Source: Trichomonas vaginalis G3 (taxonomy: Eukaryota; Parabasalia; Trichomonadida; Trichomonadidae). From it: a stretch of 64,000 nt of DNA. The translations under genes and the position numbers were made by a program. Under the pieces are notes generated by a model that was not told where the DNA came from, did no database searches, and was given only the letters and a program-made list of their open reading frames with translations. Of the stretch, positions 18,454-26,970 are shown one piece after another (position 1 is the first letter of the stretch; each line of letters starts with the position of its first letter). The DNA is taken from positions 27,248,082-27,312,081 of the forward strand of contig NC_067207.1 of assembly GCF_026262505.1 (NCBI RefSeq), in the 5' to 3' direction.

Positions 18454-18857
18454 TCGTCATTTTCAACTTCTTTAGCATATTCGTCAGGAGTTGTCTTATA
18501 TTTGTTAGGAACTGTCTTTGAAAGTATACCACCTTGAACTTTGACAAGTTTGAAACGAGGTCTGACAATAGTAGTTTTATCTTCTGCTTGCAGTCTGTAC
18601 ATTTTGCCATGTTTGCCTAAAACTTCATAATATTCTCTTGTATACTTTCTTCTATTTTTACGAACACGAATGTGAGTACCTGTCGGGTTCCCATTGTTGT
18701 CATAGTCAATAGTATTTTCATATGGGTCGCGTTTAGGTATTTCTATTTTTACTTTGTCACCTTTCTGAAGTTTGAAGCCCGGCATTCTTTCTTGTTTGTC
18801 TCTTTTGACTAAATTATTAAATATATAGTCTTTCTCTAAGTCAGGGTTGTTTTTCAT
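18450..18857 (-). CDS. Integrase C-terminal domain of element B (frameshifted)
   Basis: 135 residues in a frame that continues the integrase after a -1 change at an A-run (CAAAAAGG) near 18,885-18,890. Contains GDKVKIEIPKRD, YTREYYEVLGKHGKMYRLQ and an RPRFKLVKV end: an SH3/chromodomain-like DNA- or chromatin-binding tail typical of Polinton integrases. The Met at 18857 is internal. Confidence 0.7.
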   Translation of the reverse strand: MKNNPDLEKDYIFNNLVKRDKQERMPGFKLQKGDKVKIEIPKRDPYENTIDYDNNGNPTGTHIRVRKNRRKYTREYYEVLGKHGKMYRLQAEDKTTIVRPRFKLVKVQGGILSKTVPNKYKTTPDEYAKEVENDD

Positions 18858-19408
18858 TTCTTCGGGGAGTGGTTTCCCAAACCTTTTTGTTTACGGCTAT
18901 TGTAAATATTTAAAACTTGTCTCATCTTTGCCATGGAGAAATGTCTGTACTTGTCGTCATATGACATTTCATTTGCTTCACCACCTTGTGGTTGGTTTAA
19001 GTCTCTTAACATTTTTATACAACCGTCAATGACACCAAGAGCAGAATGGTTTTGGTCGACAATGAAATATTGGTTTACATTTTTTGAACGCAGATAGTTT
19101 TTAATATCGTCTGATTTGAAAGAACTTTCACAGTCAGATGTCAGTTTTGTTGGATGGTATTTGTCAACGAATATTGTCAAAGCAGTTTTCACATCTAAAA
19201 TATTTTTGGACCATAATGGTATGGCTTCACAGTATCTTGTGTTTTGACCGACAAATATTAGCCAGTATGGTGGTCCATCTGTTCTAACTCTCGGAATGTT
19301 TTCCAAGATATCCATAAACCAAGCATTTGGTGTTGAACTAAAGATTTTTACCATGAGTGCTTTCTTTGTCGCTTTAGAAACATAGGGGTCCTTGTTTGAA
19401 TTCGTCAT
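18854..19408 (-). CDS. Retroviral-type integrase core of element B
   Basis: 184 residues: an N-terminal helical part, FMDILENIPRV leading to the first catalytic segment, KLTSDCESSF with the second Asp (equivalent to TDNGxEF), and exactly 35 residues later an Asp in ALGVIDGCIKMLRD where the DDE Glu is expected. The element-A integrase has Asp at the same place. The frame breaks before the C-terminal domain. The start is 16 bp from the divergent gene at 19425. Confidence 0.85.
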   Translation of the reverse strand: MTNSNKDPYVSKATKKALMVKIFSSTPNAWFMDILENIPRVRTDGPPYWLIFVGQNTRYCEAIPLWSKNILDVKTALTIFVDKYHPTKLTSDCESSFKSDDIKNYLRSKNVNQYFIVDQNHSALGVIDGCIKMLRDLNQPQGGEANEMSYDDKYRHFSMAKMRQVLNIYNSRKQKGLGNHSPKK

Positions 19409-19424
19409 TTTTAACCCATAAGAA

Positions 19425-19826
19425 ATGGGTTTATTTGGCGCGTTAGCAGGAGTTGCATCCAGATTTTTGCCCGCAGTGGGAACAATAGCCAGAGGTGTAT
19501 TTGGAGTTGGAAGGAAGATTTTGAGTACATTAGGTATACTTAAAGAGAAAGCACAACCTATTATACAAACTGTACAGAAAGGTTGGGATGTAGCACGAGA
19601 TGCAGCAAATCTTATTCCAAATCCTGAAACAAGAGGAAAAGTTCAAGGATGGATGGACAATGTAGGAAGACAAGCAGGAAACTACTATAACAAAGCAAAT
19701 GACTACTATAACCAAGCAGGACACTATATGGACCAAGGTGAAAGATTCTTTAACAGAGGATATAACCATGCACAACAGTGGGTAAACAATAACCAACCTC
19801 AACCACCCCAAACGTGGGGAATGTAA
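19425..19826 (+). CDS. Gly-rich amphipathic protein, possible pVI-like minor virion protein
   Basis: 133 residues. The N-terminus MGLFGALAGVASRFLPAVG is hydrophobic and glycine-rich, then a helical region and a Tyr/Asn/Gln-rich C-terminus with repeated YYNxA motifs. It resembles the small protein at 16035 in its Met-Gly amphipathic start. By analogy with adenovirus and virophage minor proteins it may be membrane-active or internal to the capsid; not proven. Confidence 0.6.
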   Translation: MGLFGALAGVASRFLPAVGTIARGVFGVGRKILSTLGILKEKAQPIIQTVQKGWDVARDAANLIPNPETRGKVQGWMDNVGRQAGNYYNKANDYYNQAGHYMDQGERFFNRGYNHAQQWVNNNQPQPPQTWGM

Positions 19827-19845
19827 AATTTTTTACTGAGATGAA
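19825..19845 (+). promoter_or_regulatory. Repeated upstream motif, first copy
   Basis: AAAATTTTTTACTGAGATGA lies directly before the ATG of the 50-residue gene, and an identical copy lies 172 bp downstream (19997-20017) before the next gene. The exact repetition in otherwise different surroundings supports a functional leader or promoter. Confidence 0.55.
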
Positions 19846-19998
19846 ATGAACAATACAGCATTGAGACAAATGGGTTCAAGATGGATTTGTCGACTTCCAG
19901 CAGTTACACAACGTGTTTGTCAAGTTCTTCCTATACCTCAGGAAGTTTTAGACCGACTTAAAAAACAACAACAACCAGTTGAAAACAAACCAAACTAA
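19846..19998 (+). CDS. Small protein (50 aa)
   Basis: 50 codons between two identical leaders. Sequence features: RQMGSRWICRLPAVTQRVCQ, then IPQEVLDRLKKQQQ. Two cysteines, basic, no membrane segment. Unknown function; the duplicated leader argues that it is expressed. Confidence 0.55.
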   Translation: MNNTALRQMGSRWICRLPAVTQRVCQVLPIPQEVLDRLKKQQQPVENKPN

Positions 19999-20017
19999 AA
20001 TTTTTTACTGAGATGAA
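19997..20017 (+). promoter_or_regulatory. Repeated upstream motif, second copy
   Basis: Identical to 19825-19845 and placed directly before the ATG at 20018. Confidence 0.55.
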
Positions 20018-20602
20018 ATGACCGAAGAAGTTGAAACGGTAGATTTGACACCACAAACAAAAAGTTCAGAACCATTGTCAAAACCTGTCAAAGAACTTAC
20101 AGATGAAGAGAAAAATTCAATAATAGAAAGTGCCAGGTCTGGAAATACAAACCCTAACTACAAAGTCACTTTTCATAAAAATGGAACGGCAAGTATCTCA
20201 AAAAAGAAACAGACTCTCACAAATAAAATATTGAAGTCTGTGGGAGCTTTCGAGACAACAGATGGGAAAGTATACTTCACTGACCAACAGTTCATTATAG
20301 AACATCTCATTGACTTAGAGTCGAAATATTCTAAACTTTACAACAAACACAAAAAGTTGAAAGGAAAACAAAAACAAATGGCATATGATATTTATGAAGA
20401 TGTTGACGACACAACTGTTCCTGCAAGTGAGGTAAAGTCAGCAGAACCGAAAAGTGACGAAAAACCAATAGAAGAAGAGAAACCAAAAACTGAAGATAAA
20501 CCAAAACCAAAGTTTAGTTTGGAAACTAAACCAAGTCAACCTTCATTAGCTGGTATGGGTTGGCGTCAAAGACTTATGGTAGTGGGTGGTTATGTTAAGT
20601 AA
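20018..20602 (+). CDS. Hypothetical acidic/helical element protein (194 aa)
   Basis: 194 residues: a Thr/Glu-rich start, a compact middle (YKVTFHKNGTASISKKKQ, ILKSVGAF, QQFIIEHLIDLESKYSKLYNKHKKLKG coiled coil), a Lys/Glu/Pro-rich linker and a hydrophobic end GMGWRQRLMVVGGYVK. Preceded by the structural-type leader TTTTTTACTGAGATGAA. No family recognised; possibly a virion core or scaffold protein by position. Confidence 0.55.
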   Translation: MTEEVETVDLTPQTKSSEPLSKPVKELTDEEKNSIIESARSGNTNPNYKVTFHKNGTASISKKKQTLTNKILKSVGAFETTDGKVYFTDQQFIIEHLIDLESKYSKLYNKHKKLKGKQKQMAYDIYEDVDDTTVPASEVKSAEPKSDEKPIEEEKPKTEDKPKPKFSLETKPSQPSLAGMGWRQRLMVVGGYVK

Positions 20603-20606
20603 AGAG

Positions 20607-20633
20607 AAAAAATATTTTTTTATTTTATTTGAA
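20607..20633 (+). promoter_or_regulatory. Class I (early-type) upstream motif
   Basis: AAAATATTTTTTTATTTT followed by ATTTGAA and the ATG. The same motif precedes 23456, 25500, 27323, 28026, 31215 (minus), 32488 (minus) and, as a variant, the polymerase at 21247. Mostly replication or regulatory genes have it. Confidence 0.55.
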
Positions 20634-21218
20634 ATGTACGCTGAGTTTGTTGGAGAAGACCGTTGGGAAACTTGTTTGTTAGATGAGAAATATGAAATTC
20701 ACTGTTGTGAGTCATTTGAAGTCAGAAAAAAGGAGACAAAAAGAGTTTTAAGCGAATGGGAGCGAAATGACGGATATACTACTATGAAGATGAGTGGAAA
20801 AAACTATCCTAAACATGTTGTCATTGCAACTCATTTTATACCGAACCCTAACAATTTACCTTTTGTAGACCATATAAACCATATAAGAAACGACAATAGA
20901 CTTGAAAACTTGCGTTGGGTCACTCGTTCTGAAAACAATAAGAACAAAAGCAAAATTGGAGATCTTGTATTCGAATTTGTCGACGAACTAGAAGATGAAA
21001 CAATTGAAATTACAGACTATGGTAAGCATACGTTTGAGTTTTACTACTATAGCGAAGAACAAGACTCTTTCTACTTTTATACCGGCGTAAACTATAGGAA
21101 ATTACAAGTATATTTTACTAAGGCAGGCTATGCTTATGTAAACGCTAGAGATACAGATGGAAAATGCGTTCATATACGTCTTAACAAATTCAAGAAGCTA
21201 TATGGCATACCATTTTAA
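20634..21218 (+). CDS. HNH homing-endonuclease-like protein, copy 1
   Basis: 194 residues. The HNH_3-type core reads DHINHIRNDNRLENLRWVT followed by SENNKNK (~80-105); the N-terminal part with SEWERNDGY resembles NUMOD4-type DNA recognition segments of free-standing HNH endonucleases. The C-terminal ~80 residues (YYYSEEQDSFYFYTGVNYRK) may bind DNA. The start is at 20634, giving the same length as the second copy at 23456-24040. The two copies flank the polymerase gene, in the same orientation. It could nick or cut polymerase alleles lacking it. Confidence 0.85.
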   Translation: MYAEFVGEDRWETCLLDEKYEIHCCESFEVRKKETKRVLSEWERNDGYTTMKMSGKNYPKHVVIATHFIPNPNNLPFVDHINHIRNDNRLENLRWVTRSENNKNKSKIGDLVFEFVDELEDETIEITDYGKHTFEFYYYSEEQDSFYFYTGVNYRKLQVYFTKAGYAYVNARDTDGKCVHIRLNKFKKLYGIPF

Positions 21219-21246
21219 AACAGTATATTTTTTTATTTTTATAAAA

Positions 21247-22476
21247 ATGCCCCCATATAGAATGGACAGAAAGTCTGCTAGAATAAAAGCAGAGTTAGAA
21301 AGATATGGCTGGAGAGTTTCGAAGAATTTTAAATATAGGAAGGGAAGACCCATAAAAGTCTATGACAAACTGGCTGGTCTTCGCTATGAAATGGACTTAG
21401 AAACAGCACGCGCCAATTATCCAAACAGACTAGAGAGGTTAGAAGAAGAGCGTCTTATGGACATGCCTTTCGATGTTACTGAACCTCAAGTTGAAGGACA
21501 CGACGGCTTTGCCAGATTCTATTGGAAACATGACGAACAATTGCATCCTTTGAGAAGGAAAAAAGGAAAAGGTGAAGACGCACATGCTCCCATGGAAAGA
21601 ACAAGATATGCATATGAGAAGTACCGTGAAGTTAGAAGTAAAATTATATCTGGTCGAACCTTTACAGTAAACTTTGACAAAGGAAAGAACAAAGAAGGCT
21701 TCATGGGAGTACTTGCTGCAATTCAAGACGGAAATAAGAAAGGACACAATCTCAGACTAACCGTAACAGATTTAGATGGTCGCATTTACTATGCACATGG
21801 CAATGTCACAACAGCCGCACAACTTCTTGACGCTTTCAAGACTACAAAGAGAGAACAAATGTTTGACTCCGACTCAGATATTTTGAATGCAATTGAAGGA
21901 ATTGCAAGCGTGAAGTTCGAATGGTACCAACCTAACCCTCAAGCAGTCAGACAACATGCTGGATACTTCCCGTTCATAAACAAGTCTGACATTGACTTGA
22001 CAAGGTATGGAATTTACAATTCAATTGAAACAATTGTCAACGAACCTTGCATTCTTACATGTCTCAGGAACTCTGGTCTTGTTACAGATGAGAAGATGAA
22101 GTATCTTGAGTCATGTGTGAAGACAAGGTACATGCTCAGAGGTCAATTGACAAAAATTGCACCGTTGGCAAATGTCAATATCCGAGTCAACATTCCGACT
22201 GAGAAAGGTTTTTCACATGACGACTATGTTGTTGACAAAGACTTACCATGGTTGAAGATTGTAATTGTCCACAACCACTTCATGTTGAACGAAAGTCTTA
22301 CAAACCCATTGTTCGGAAAAGGTAAGTGCAACATTGTCAGAGCTGTTAACATTCTTTTCGAGAAAGGTTTGTTGGAACCAATTCCAGATGACAAGCTGAC
22401 AGAAACTTTTGTACCAAAAGACGAAACAAACTTTTCATTGTTAGCAAGACCAAAAGTTTTCCAGACAAAGTTCTAG
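21247..22476 (+). CDS. polB: Protein-primed-type DNA polymerase B of element B, N-terminal part (broken)
   Basis: Starts at 21247 behind ATATTTTTTTATTTTTATAAAA. ~410 residues with YPNRLERLEE, PFINKSDIDLTRYGIYN, EPCILTCLRNSGL and a NIRVNIPTEKGF region. Equivalent parts precede the exonuclease/palm of other trichomonad Polinton polymerases. A clear FDxE exonuclease I motif is not seen, so part of the exonuclease may have diverged or been lost. The frame ends at 22476; the next piece (22512) continues after a -1 change at an AAAA run near 22,453. Confidence 0.75.
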   Translation: MPPYRMDRKSARIKAELERYGWRVSKNFKYRKGRPIKVYDKLAGLRYEMDLETARANYPNRLERLEEERLMDMPFDVTEPQVEGHDGFARFYWKHDEQLHPLRRKKGKGEDAHAPMERTRYAYEKYREVRSKIISGRTFTVNFDKGKNKEGFMGVLAAIQDGNKKGHNLRLTVTDLDGRIYYAHGNVTTAAQLLDAFKTTKREQMFDSDSDILNAIEGIASVKFEWYQPNPQAVRQHAGYFPFINKSDIDLTRYGIYNSIETIVNEPCILTCLRNSGLVTDEKMKYLESCVKTRYMLRGQLTKIAPLANVNIRVNIPTEKGFSHDDYVVDKDLPWLKIVIVHNHFMLNESLTNPLFGKGKCNIVRAVNILFEKGLLEPIPDDKLTETFVPKDETNFSLLARPKVFQTKF

Positions 22477-22511
22477 CACAAAAGAAGTACACAGTTCCAC
22501 AAGGAGTTGGA

Positions 22512-22799
22512 TTGTTCGGATACCAACCTGAACCAGAAGAACTTCCAATGAGGTTGCAAGAACTTCAAGATGCTATAAACAAACTTCCATTGAGACATCC
22601 AATCGACGTCAAATTGTATTGGAGAGCTTCTGAGTTAGGTCAGAAGGTTTTATATGAAACAGGTTGCTTTGACGATGTTTATGAGATAACAGGAGAAGTT
22701 TCTCAGAAGATAAGAGACTCGCTTGAATTTTCCACAAACTGGACCGATTGGATGCGACAAGTTCGACTCAAACGAAAAGATATACTATGTCGACCTTAA
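22512..22799 (+). CDS. polB: DNA polymerase B of element B, middle fragment
   Basis: 95 residues from the first Met; the frame is open upstream to about 22,452. Contains LPLRHPIDVKLYWRASELGQ and ITGEVSQKIRDSLEF, the region just before palm motif A. The frame is lost at TTTT near 22,728 (one T more than needed) and the palm continues in the frame of 22723-23382. Confidence 0.65.
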   Translation: MFGYQPEPEELPMRLQELQDAINKLPLRHPIDVKLYWRASELGQKVLYETGCFDDVYEITGEVSQKIRDSLEFSTNWTDWMRQVRLKRKDILCRP

Positions 22800-23382
22800 C
22801 GCTGCGTACATGAGGTTTGTCCAATATATTCCGACTGGAATTCCAAACGAAGATGGTGAGTTCCCAGGAAGGAACTATACAGTTGGAAAAGTCATACAAC
22901 AAATGTATGATATTAGGAAAGCTTCAAACCCCAAACTTGCAATGACACTCAAATTGCTTATGAATTCGACATGGGGATATTCCATTAAGAAACCTCAAAA
23001 GATGAAGAGTAAACATTATGAGAAGGTCGACAACTTTGTTGAAAGGTTTTCTCCTTTTGTTTTGAAGTACGAGTTCACTCAAGGTCAAAGTGGCTTAGTA
23101 ACCACATTAAAACCTATTGTCGAACATTGGTCTTACCCTCAGTTCGCAAAAGCAGTCCTTGACAACTACAACAAATTCTTCTCAGAGGTCAAATCGAAAG
23201 TTGTGGTTTACTATGAGAACATCGATGCACTCATGACGAACGAAGAAGGCTATAACAAACTCATTGAAATGGGCATGGTCGGTGAAAAGATGGGTCAATT
23301 CAAATTGGACAAAATTTTCACCGAAGTTCATGTAATATCGAAAAGGAAATACTGGGTATACTTGAAGACGGCACAGAAATAA
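22723..23382 (+). CDS. polB: DNA polymerase B of element B, palm domain fragment
   Basis: Motif A YYVDLNAAYM, motif B KLLMNSTWGYS and a motif C position reading YYENIDALMTN, where the canonical DTDS is replaced by NIDA with the second Asp kept. Motifs A and B are only ~60 residues apart, shorter than usual. The first Met is not the true start. With 21247-22476 and 22512-22799 this forms one broken polymerase gene of ~700 codons. Confidence 0.75.
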   Translation: MNFPQTGPIGCDKFDSNEKIYYVDLNAAYMRFVQYIPTGIPNEDGEFPGRNYTVGKVIQQMYDIRKASNPKLAMTLKLLMNSTWGYSIKKPQKMKSKHYEKVDNFVERFSPFVLKYEFTQGQSGLVTTLKPIVEHWSYPQFAKAVLDNYNKFFSEVKSKVVVYYENIDALMTNEEGYNKLIEMGMVGEKMGQFKLDKIFTEVHVISKRKYWVYLKTAQK

Positions 23383-23455
23383 AACATTGCATGAAATAAA
23401 ACATTGCATGAAGTAAAACATTTTTTCAAAAAAATATTTTTTTATTTTATTTGAA

Positions 23456-24040
23456 ATGTACGCTGAGTTTGTTGGAGAAGACCGTTGGGAAACTTGTTTG
23501 TTAGATGAGAAATATGAAATTCACTGTTGTGAGTCATTTGAAGTCAGAAACAAAAAGACAAAAAGAGTTTTAAGCGAATGGGAGCGAAATGACGGATATG
23601 CTCTTATGAGGATGGGTGGAAAAAACTATTTTAAACATGTTGTCATTGCAACTCATTTTATACCGAACCCTAACAATTTACCTTTTGTAGACCATATAAA
23701 CCATATAAGAAACGACAATAGACTTGAAAACTTGCGTTGGGTCACTCGTTCTGAAAACAATAAGAACAAAAGCAAAATTGGAGATCTTGTATTCGAATTT
23801 GTCGACGAACTAGAAGATGAAACAATTGAAATTACAGACTATGGTAAGCATACGTTTGAGTTTTACTACTATAGCGAAGAACAAGACTCTTTCTACTTTT
23901 ATACCGGCGTAAACTATAGGAAATTACAAGTATATTTTACTAAGGCAGGCTATGCTTATGTAAACACTAGAGATACAGATGGAAAACGCGTTAAAATACT
24001 TCTTAACAAATTCAAGAAGCTATATGGCATACCATTTTAA
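23456..24040 (+). CDS. HNH homing-endonuclease-like protein, copy 2
   Basis: 194 residues, nearly identical to 20634-21218 including the upstream motif AAATATTTTTTTATTTT. It differs in three small clusters (KKETKR/NKKTKR; TTMKMS/ALMRMG; NARDTDGKCVHIR/NTRDTDGKRVKIL). It lies directly downstream of the polymerase, so the polymerase is bracketed by direct repeats of ~0.6 kb. Short ATGAAATAAAACATTGC direct repeats lie between polymerase and this gene. Confidence 0.85.
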   Translation: MYAEFVGEDRWETCLLDEKYEIHCCESFEVRNKKTKRVLSEWERNDGYALMRMGGKNYFKHVVIATHFIPNPNNLPFVDHINHIRNDNRLENLRWVTRSENNKNKSKIGDLVFEFVDELEDETIEITDYGKHTFEFYYYSEEQDSFYFYTGVNYRKLQVYFTKAGYAYVNTRDTDGKRVKILLNKFKKLYGIPF

Positions 24041-24077
24041 AACATTTTTTAAAACAGTATATTTTTACATATATGAA

Positions 24078-24937
24078 ATGCTTCAGGTTGAAAAACAAAG
24101 AACAAAAGTAGCAGATACAAAACCGTTAGACTATATCTTCACAAATGCCGGTAGGACTATATCAGATGAAGAAATTTCATCCCGAGCTTACAGGTTTGAC
24201 TATCCAATTCGTTGGCTTCAAAGTCCTTCAGATGCAAAGGCAATAGGATTTAGAAGAGTTTTGTTTTCAAATAGAACGAACGCCTTCATGTTCGCAGTAT
24301 ATTTTCATGGTCAGTATAAAGGTTCTGATGGTCTAATAGAAAAATTTGATGAAATGAAAATCTTTACAATTCGTTCAGACGAAAGTCTTGAGAAAACTCT
24401 AAATGACTTCCAAACTCAAATAAACAAATACTACTGGGAATTTCAAGAAAAATACCACTCTTTACTAAATGGAACATACTATCTGAAACTAGAATATAAC
24501 AAGATGAACTCCACCGTTTCATTTCAAAAGATTGAAATTAACCCTCCAAGAGATACAGAGTTTTTATATTGGGAGTAGACAAACGTTCTTGGGCACAATT
24601 TCTTCGGTTACTAAACCAGAACGAACCATTACCACCAGATGGTCCATTTAATTTTATACTTCCACCAGCAGATTTGACAGTTTATAGAAACGTGTTTGAC
24701 CCTCAAAATGTCATGTGTCATGCAAGTTTCAGTTCAAGCAACAACAGTTTTCTTTGTATCGGTAAGGACTTTTATGACTTTGCTTCTAAATTCTACGAAC
24801 CACCTAGTAACAGTTTCTCTGACTTTCAAGTTTGGTTCACAACAAACGGTGTGCAGCATATTATTCCATTGTACTATGACTTTTATCTCGAATTGTCTTT
24901 CATATACAACTACGGAAAAGTGCTGAAAAAGTATTGA
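24078..24937 (+). pseudogene. Frameshifted paralogue of the 16282-17130 gene
   Basis: Two frames, 24078-24578 and 24569-24937, match in order the single intact 282-residue protein on the minus strand at 16282-17130 (KPLDYIFTN, RFDYPIRWLQ, KAIGFRRV; then SFSDFQVWFTTNG and YLELSFIYNY). The break near 24,570 is a single frameshift. The leader ATTTTTACATATATGAA is of the structural type. The family is duplicated within one element and one copy is decaying. Confidence 0.75.
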
Positions 24938-24956
24938 AAAATGAGTTTTGGTTAGA

Positions 24957-25430
24957 TGGTTTTTAGGTGGAACCAGGTCACCAGGTCACCAGGTCACCAG
25001 GTCAAATGAACTTCTCTGAAAAAATGAGACAACATGACATTTTGACAACAACACAGGAAATAAACTTCATCTTCGTAAATGTTTTGAAGAACTGAAGTGT
25101 GCCTATGTGCCCATGTGTGCCTAGGTCAACTAACATCTTTTTGAAAATGGTGACAACATGACATTTTGACAACAACACAGGAAAATGTCAAGACTTCTTC
25201 ATCGTATATGTTTTGAAGAACTGAAGTGTGCCTATGTGCCCATGTGTGCCTAGGTCAAATGAACTTCTCTGAAAAAGTGTGACAACATGACATTTTGACA
25301 ACAGTCCAGGAAAATGTCAAGACTTCTTCATCGTAACGAGTGTAAATGAACCAAAAATATATTTTAGGTGAAGTGGTGAGATCTCACCCGTTTTCTCACC
25401 TGTTTTCTCACCCTCTTGAATTTTCATGAA
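24957..25430. repeat. Left arm of mirror-symmetric repeat cassette in element B
   Basis: In order: (AGGTCACC)n block (24,965-25,003), core ACAACATGACATTTTGACAA (25,029), GAAGAACTGAAG, a GTGTGCCTATGTGCCCATG block ending CCTAGG (twice: ~25,097-25,123 and ~25,226-25,252), the core again twice, then GGTGAGATCTCACC with repeated TTTTCTCACC. The same blocks appear inverted and in mirror order at 26,393-26,925. The core is also present in element A (955-1790, 4262-4545). Confidence 0.9.
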
Positions 25431-25499
25431 TTTCCTTAAGATAGAAAAAAGGTGAGTTAGTATTTTTAAAAAAATATTTTTTATTTTTATTGTAAGAAC

Positions 25500-26355
25500 A
25501 TGTTAGCAACAACAGCAACAAACTCGTTAGTCATGAACCCAACATCTATGTTAGTAGAGATGAAAAGCTTCATTCCTTCTTCATATACTTTCGAAACAGA
25601 AATCCAGAAGATAAAGCAGGAACTTCTCCAAGGAGATTTAGATTGCACTGCAAAAGATGAAACAAATGAAGAATATCTTTATGAAATGCAGGATATTATT
25701 GACCATCTACCTAAACTTCCTGAAATCCAACAAACAAAAGCTCACTATTCCAGAATTCGATGAAATAGAAGTCAAAGCAACTGACTCAGTAGAAATAAAA
25801 GAAGTTCATACGTAAGGTAAACTATGAGTTTCTTGGATTCATTGCAACCACAAAGTCATGGACAAAGACTGCGACATGTTATATAGAACATCTCTGACAT
25901 ATATAAATCTGGGGAGTTTAAGACTACGACAACTTTGTTTCGTTAGTTGCTGAATGTGTATGGCAGATAAGAGATGAAGATAGAAGAGGTAAGGTATGGA
26001 ACCAACAGATAAAACCCGCAACTTTTGAGTTAAAGAAAACATTGACGCCTTAGTTGTTTAGCAGGTAAGGTTTCAGAATATAACGCAAAAATGAACCCAA
26101 AATGTAAAGCAGCAATGAGGAAATATAACTACTCCGTCAAAGAGATAGAACGTATGCGAAAGACTACGCTGACTTAAAGAAAGAAGCAGAGAACCAGCAG
26201 AAGATAAAATGGACATGTTTAGCATTTCTGAAACAAAAACTATCCAACTGCTGACGATTTCCTTCTTTCAGATGTCGAAGAAATATAAAGAAACCTTCGG
26301 CATTGTTAAAACATTCGATGTACTGACAGAGGAAATCGAAGCCACAAAACTGTAG
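25500..26355 (+). pseudogene. Decayed gene inside the repeat cassette of element B
   Basis: The first 87 codons (25500-25763) are open after the class I motif AAATATTTTTTATTTT, with helical SYTFETEIQKIKQELLQ and EYLYEMQDIIDHLPKL. Coding-like sequence then continues through frameshifts and stops (PEFDEIEVKATDSVEIKEVH; VWQIRDEDRRGKVWNQQIKP; KCKAAMRKYNYSVKEIERM) to ~26,355. In element A the equivalent place between the arms is occupied by the primase-helicase. The original product cannot be named. Confidence 0.6.
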
Positions 26356-26392
26356 GATTTCAAATATACATCGTACAATTCATGTAAGACGC

Positions 26393-26925
26393 TTGTGAAA
26401 AAGAGGTGAAAAAAGAGGTGAGAAAACAGGTGAGATCTCACCTCTTCACCTAAAATATTTTTTTATTGAATTCTGAGTAAAATGACATATGGAACACATA
26501 CTTTTTCAGTAAGGACATATGGGGTGAAAAAAGAGGTGAGAAAACAGGTGAGATCTCACCTCTTCACCTAAAATATATTTTTGCCTGATTTACACTCATT
26601 ACGATGAAATACAACAACAAAACATTGACGAAGAAGTCTTGACAAAACATATACGATGAAATCTATTTCCTGTGTTGTTGTCAAAATGTCATGTTGTCAG
26701 TAATTTTAAGAGAAGTTCATTTGACCTAGGCACATGGGCACATAGGCACACTTCAGTTCTTCAAAACATTTACGCTCATTGACGATGAAATCATGACAAA
26801 ACATTTACGATGAAATCTATTTCCTGTGTTGTTGTCAAAATGTCATGTTGTCAGTAATTTTAAGAGAAGTTCATTTGACCTGGTGACCTGGTGACCTGGT
26901 GACCTGGTTCCACCTAAAATATATT
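26393..26925. repeat. Right arm of mirror-symmetric repeat cassette in element B
   Basis: Inverted counterpart of the left arm: GAGGTGAGAAAACAGGTGAG and GGTGAGATCTCACC blocks (twice, ~26,401-26,450 and ~26,521-26,570), two cores TTGTCAAAATGTCATGTTGT (~26,678 and ~26,833), a CCTAGGCACATGGGCACATAG block (inner) and GGTGACCTGGTGACCTGG (outer). The order mirrors the left arm. Confidence 0.9.
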
Positions 26926-26970
26926 TTTGCTGAAAAAAATGACCAAATTTCATGATATAACTGTATTTTT

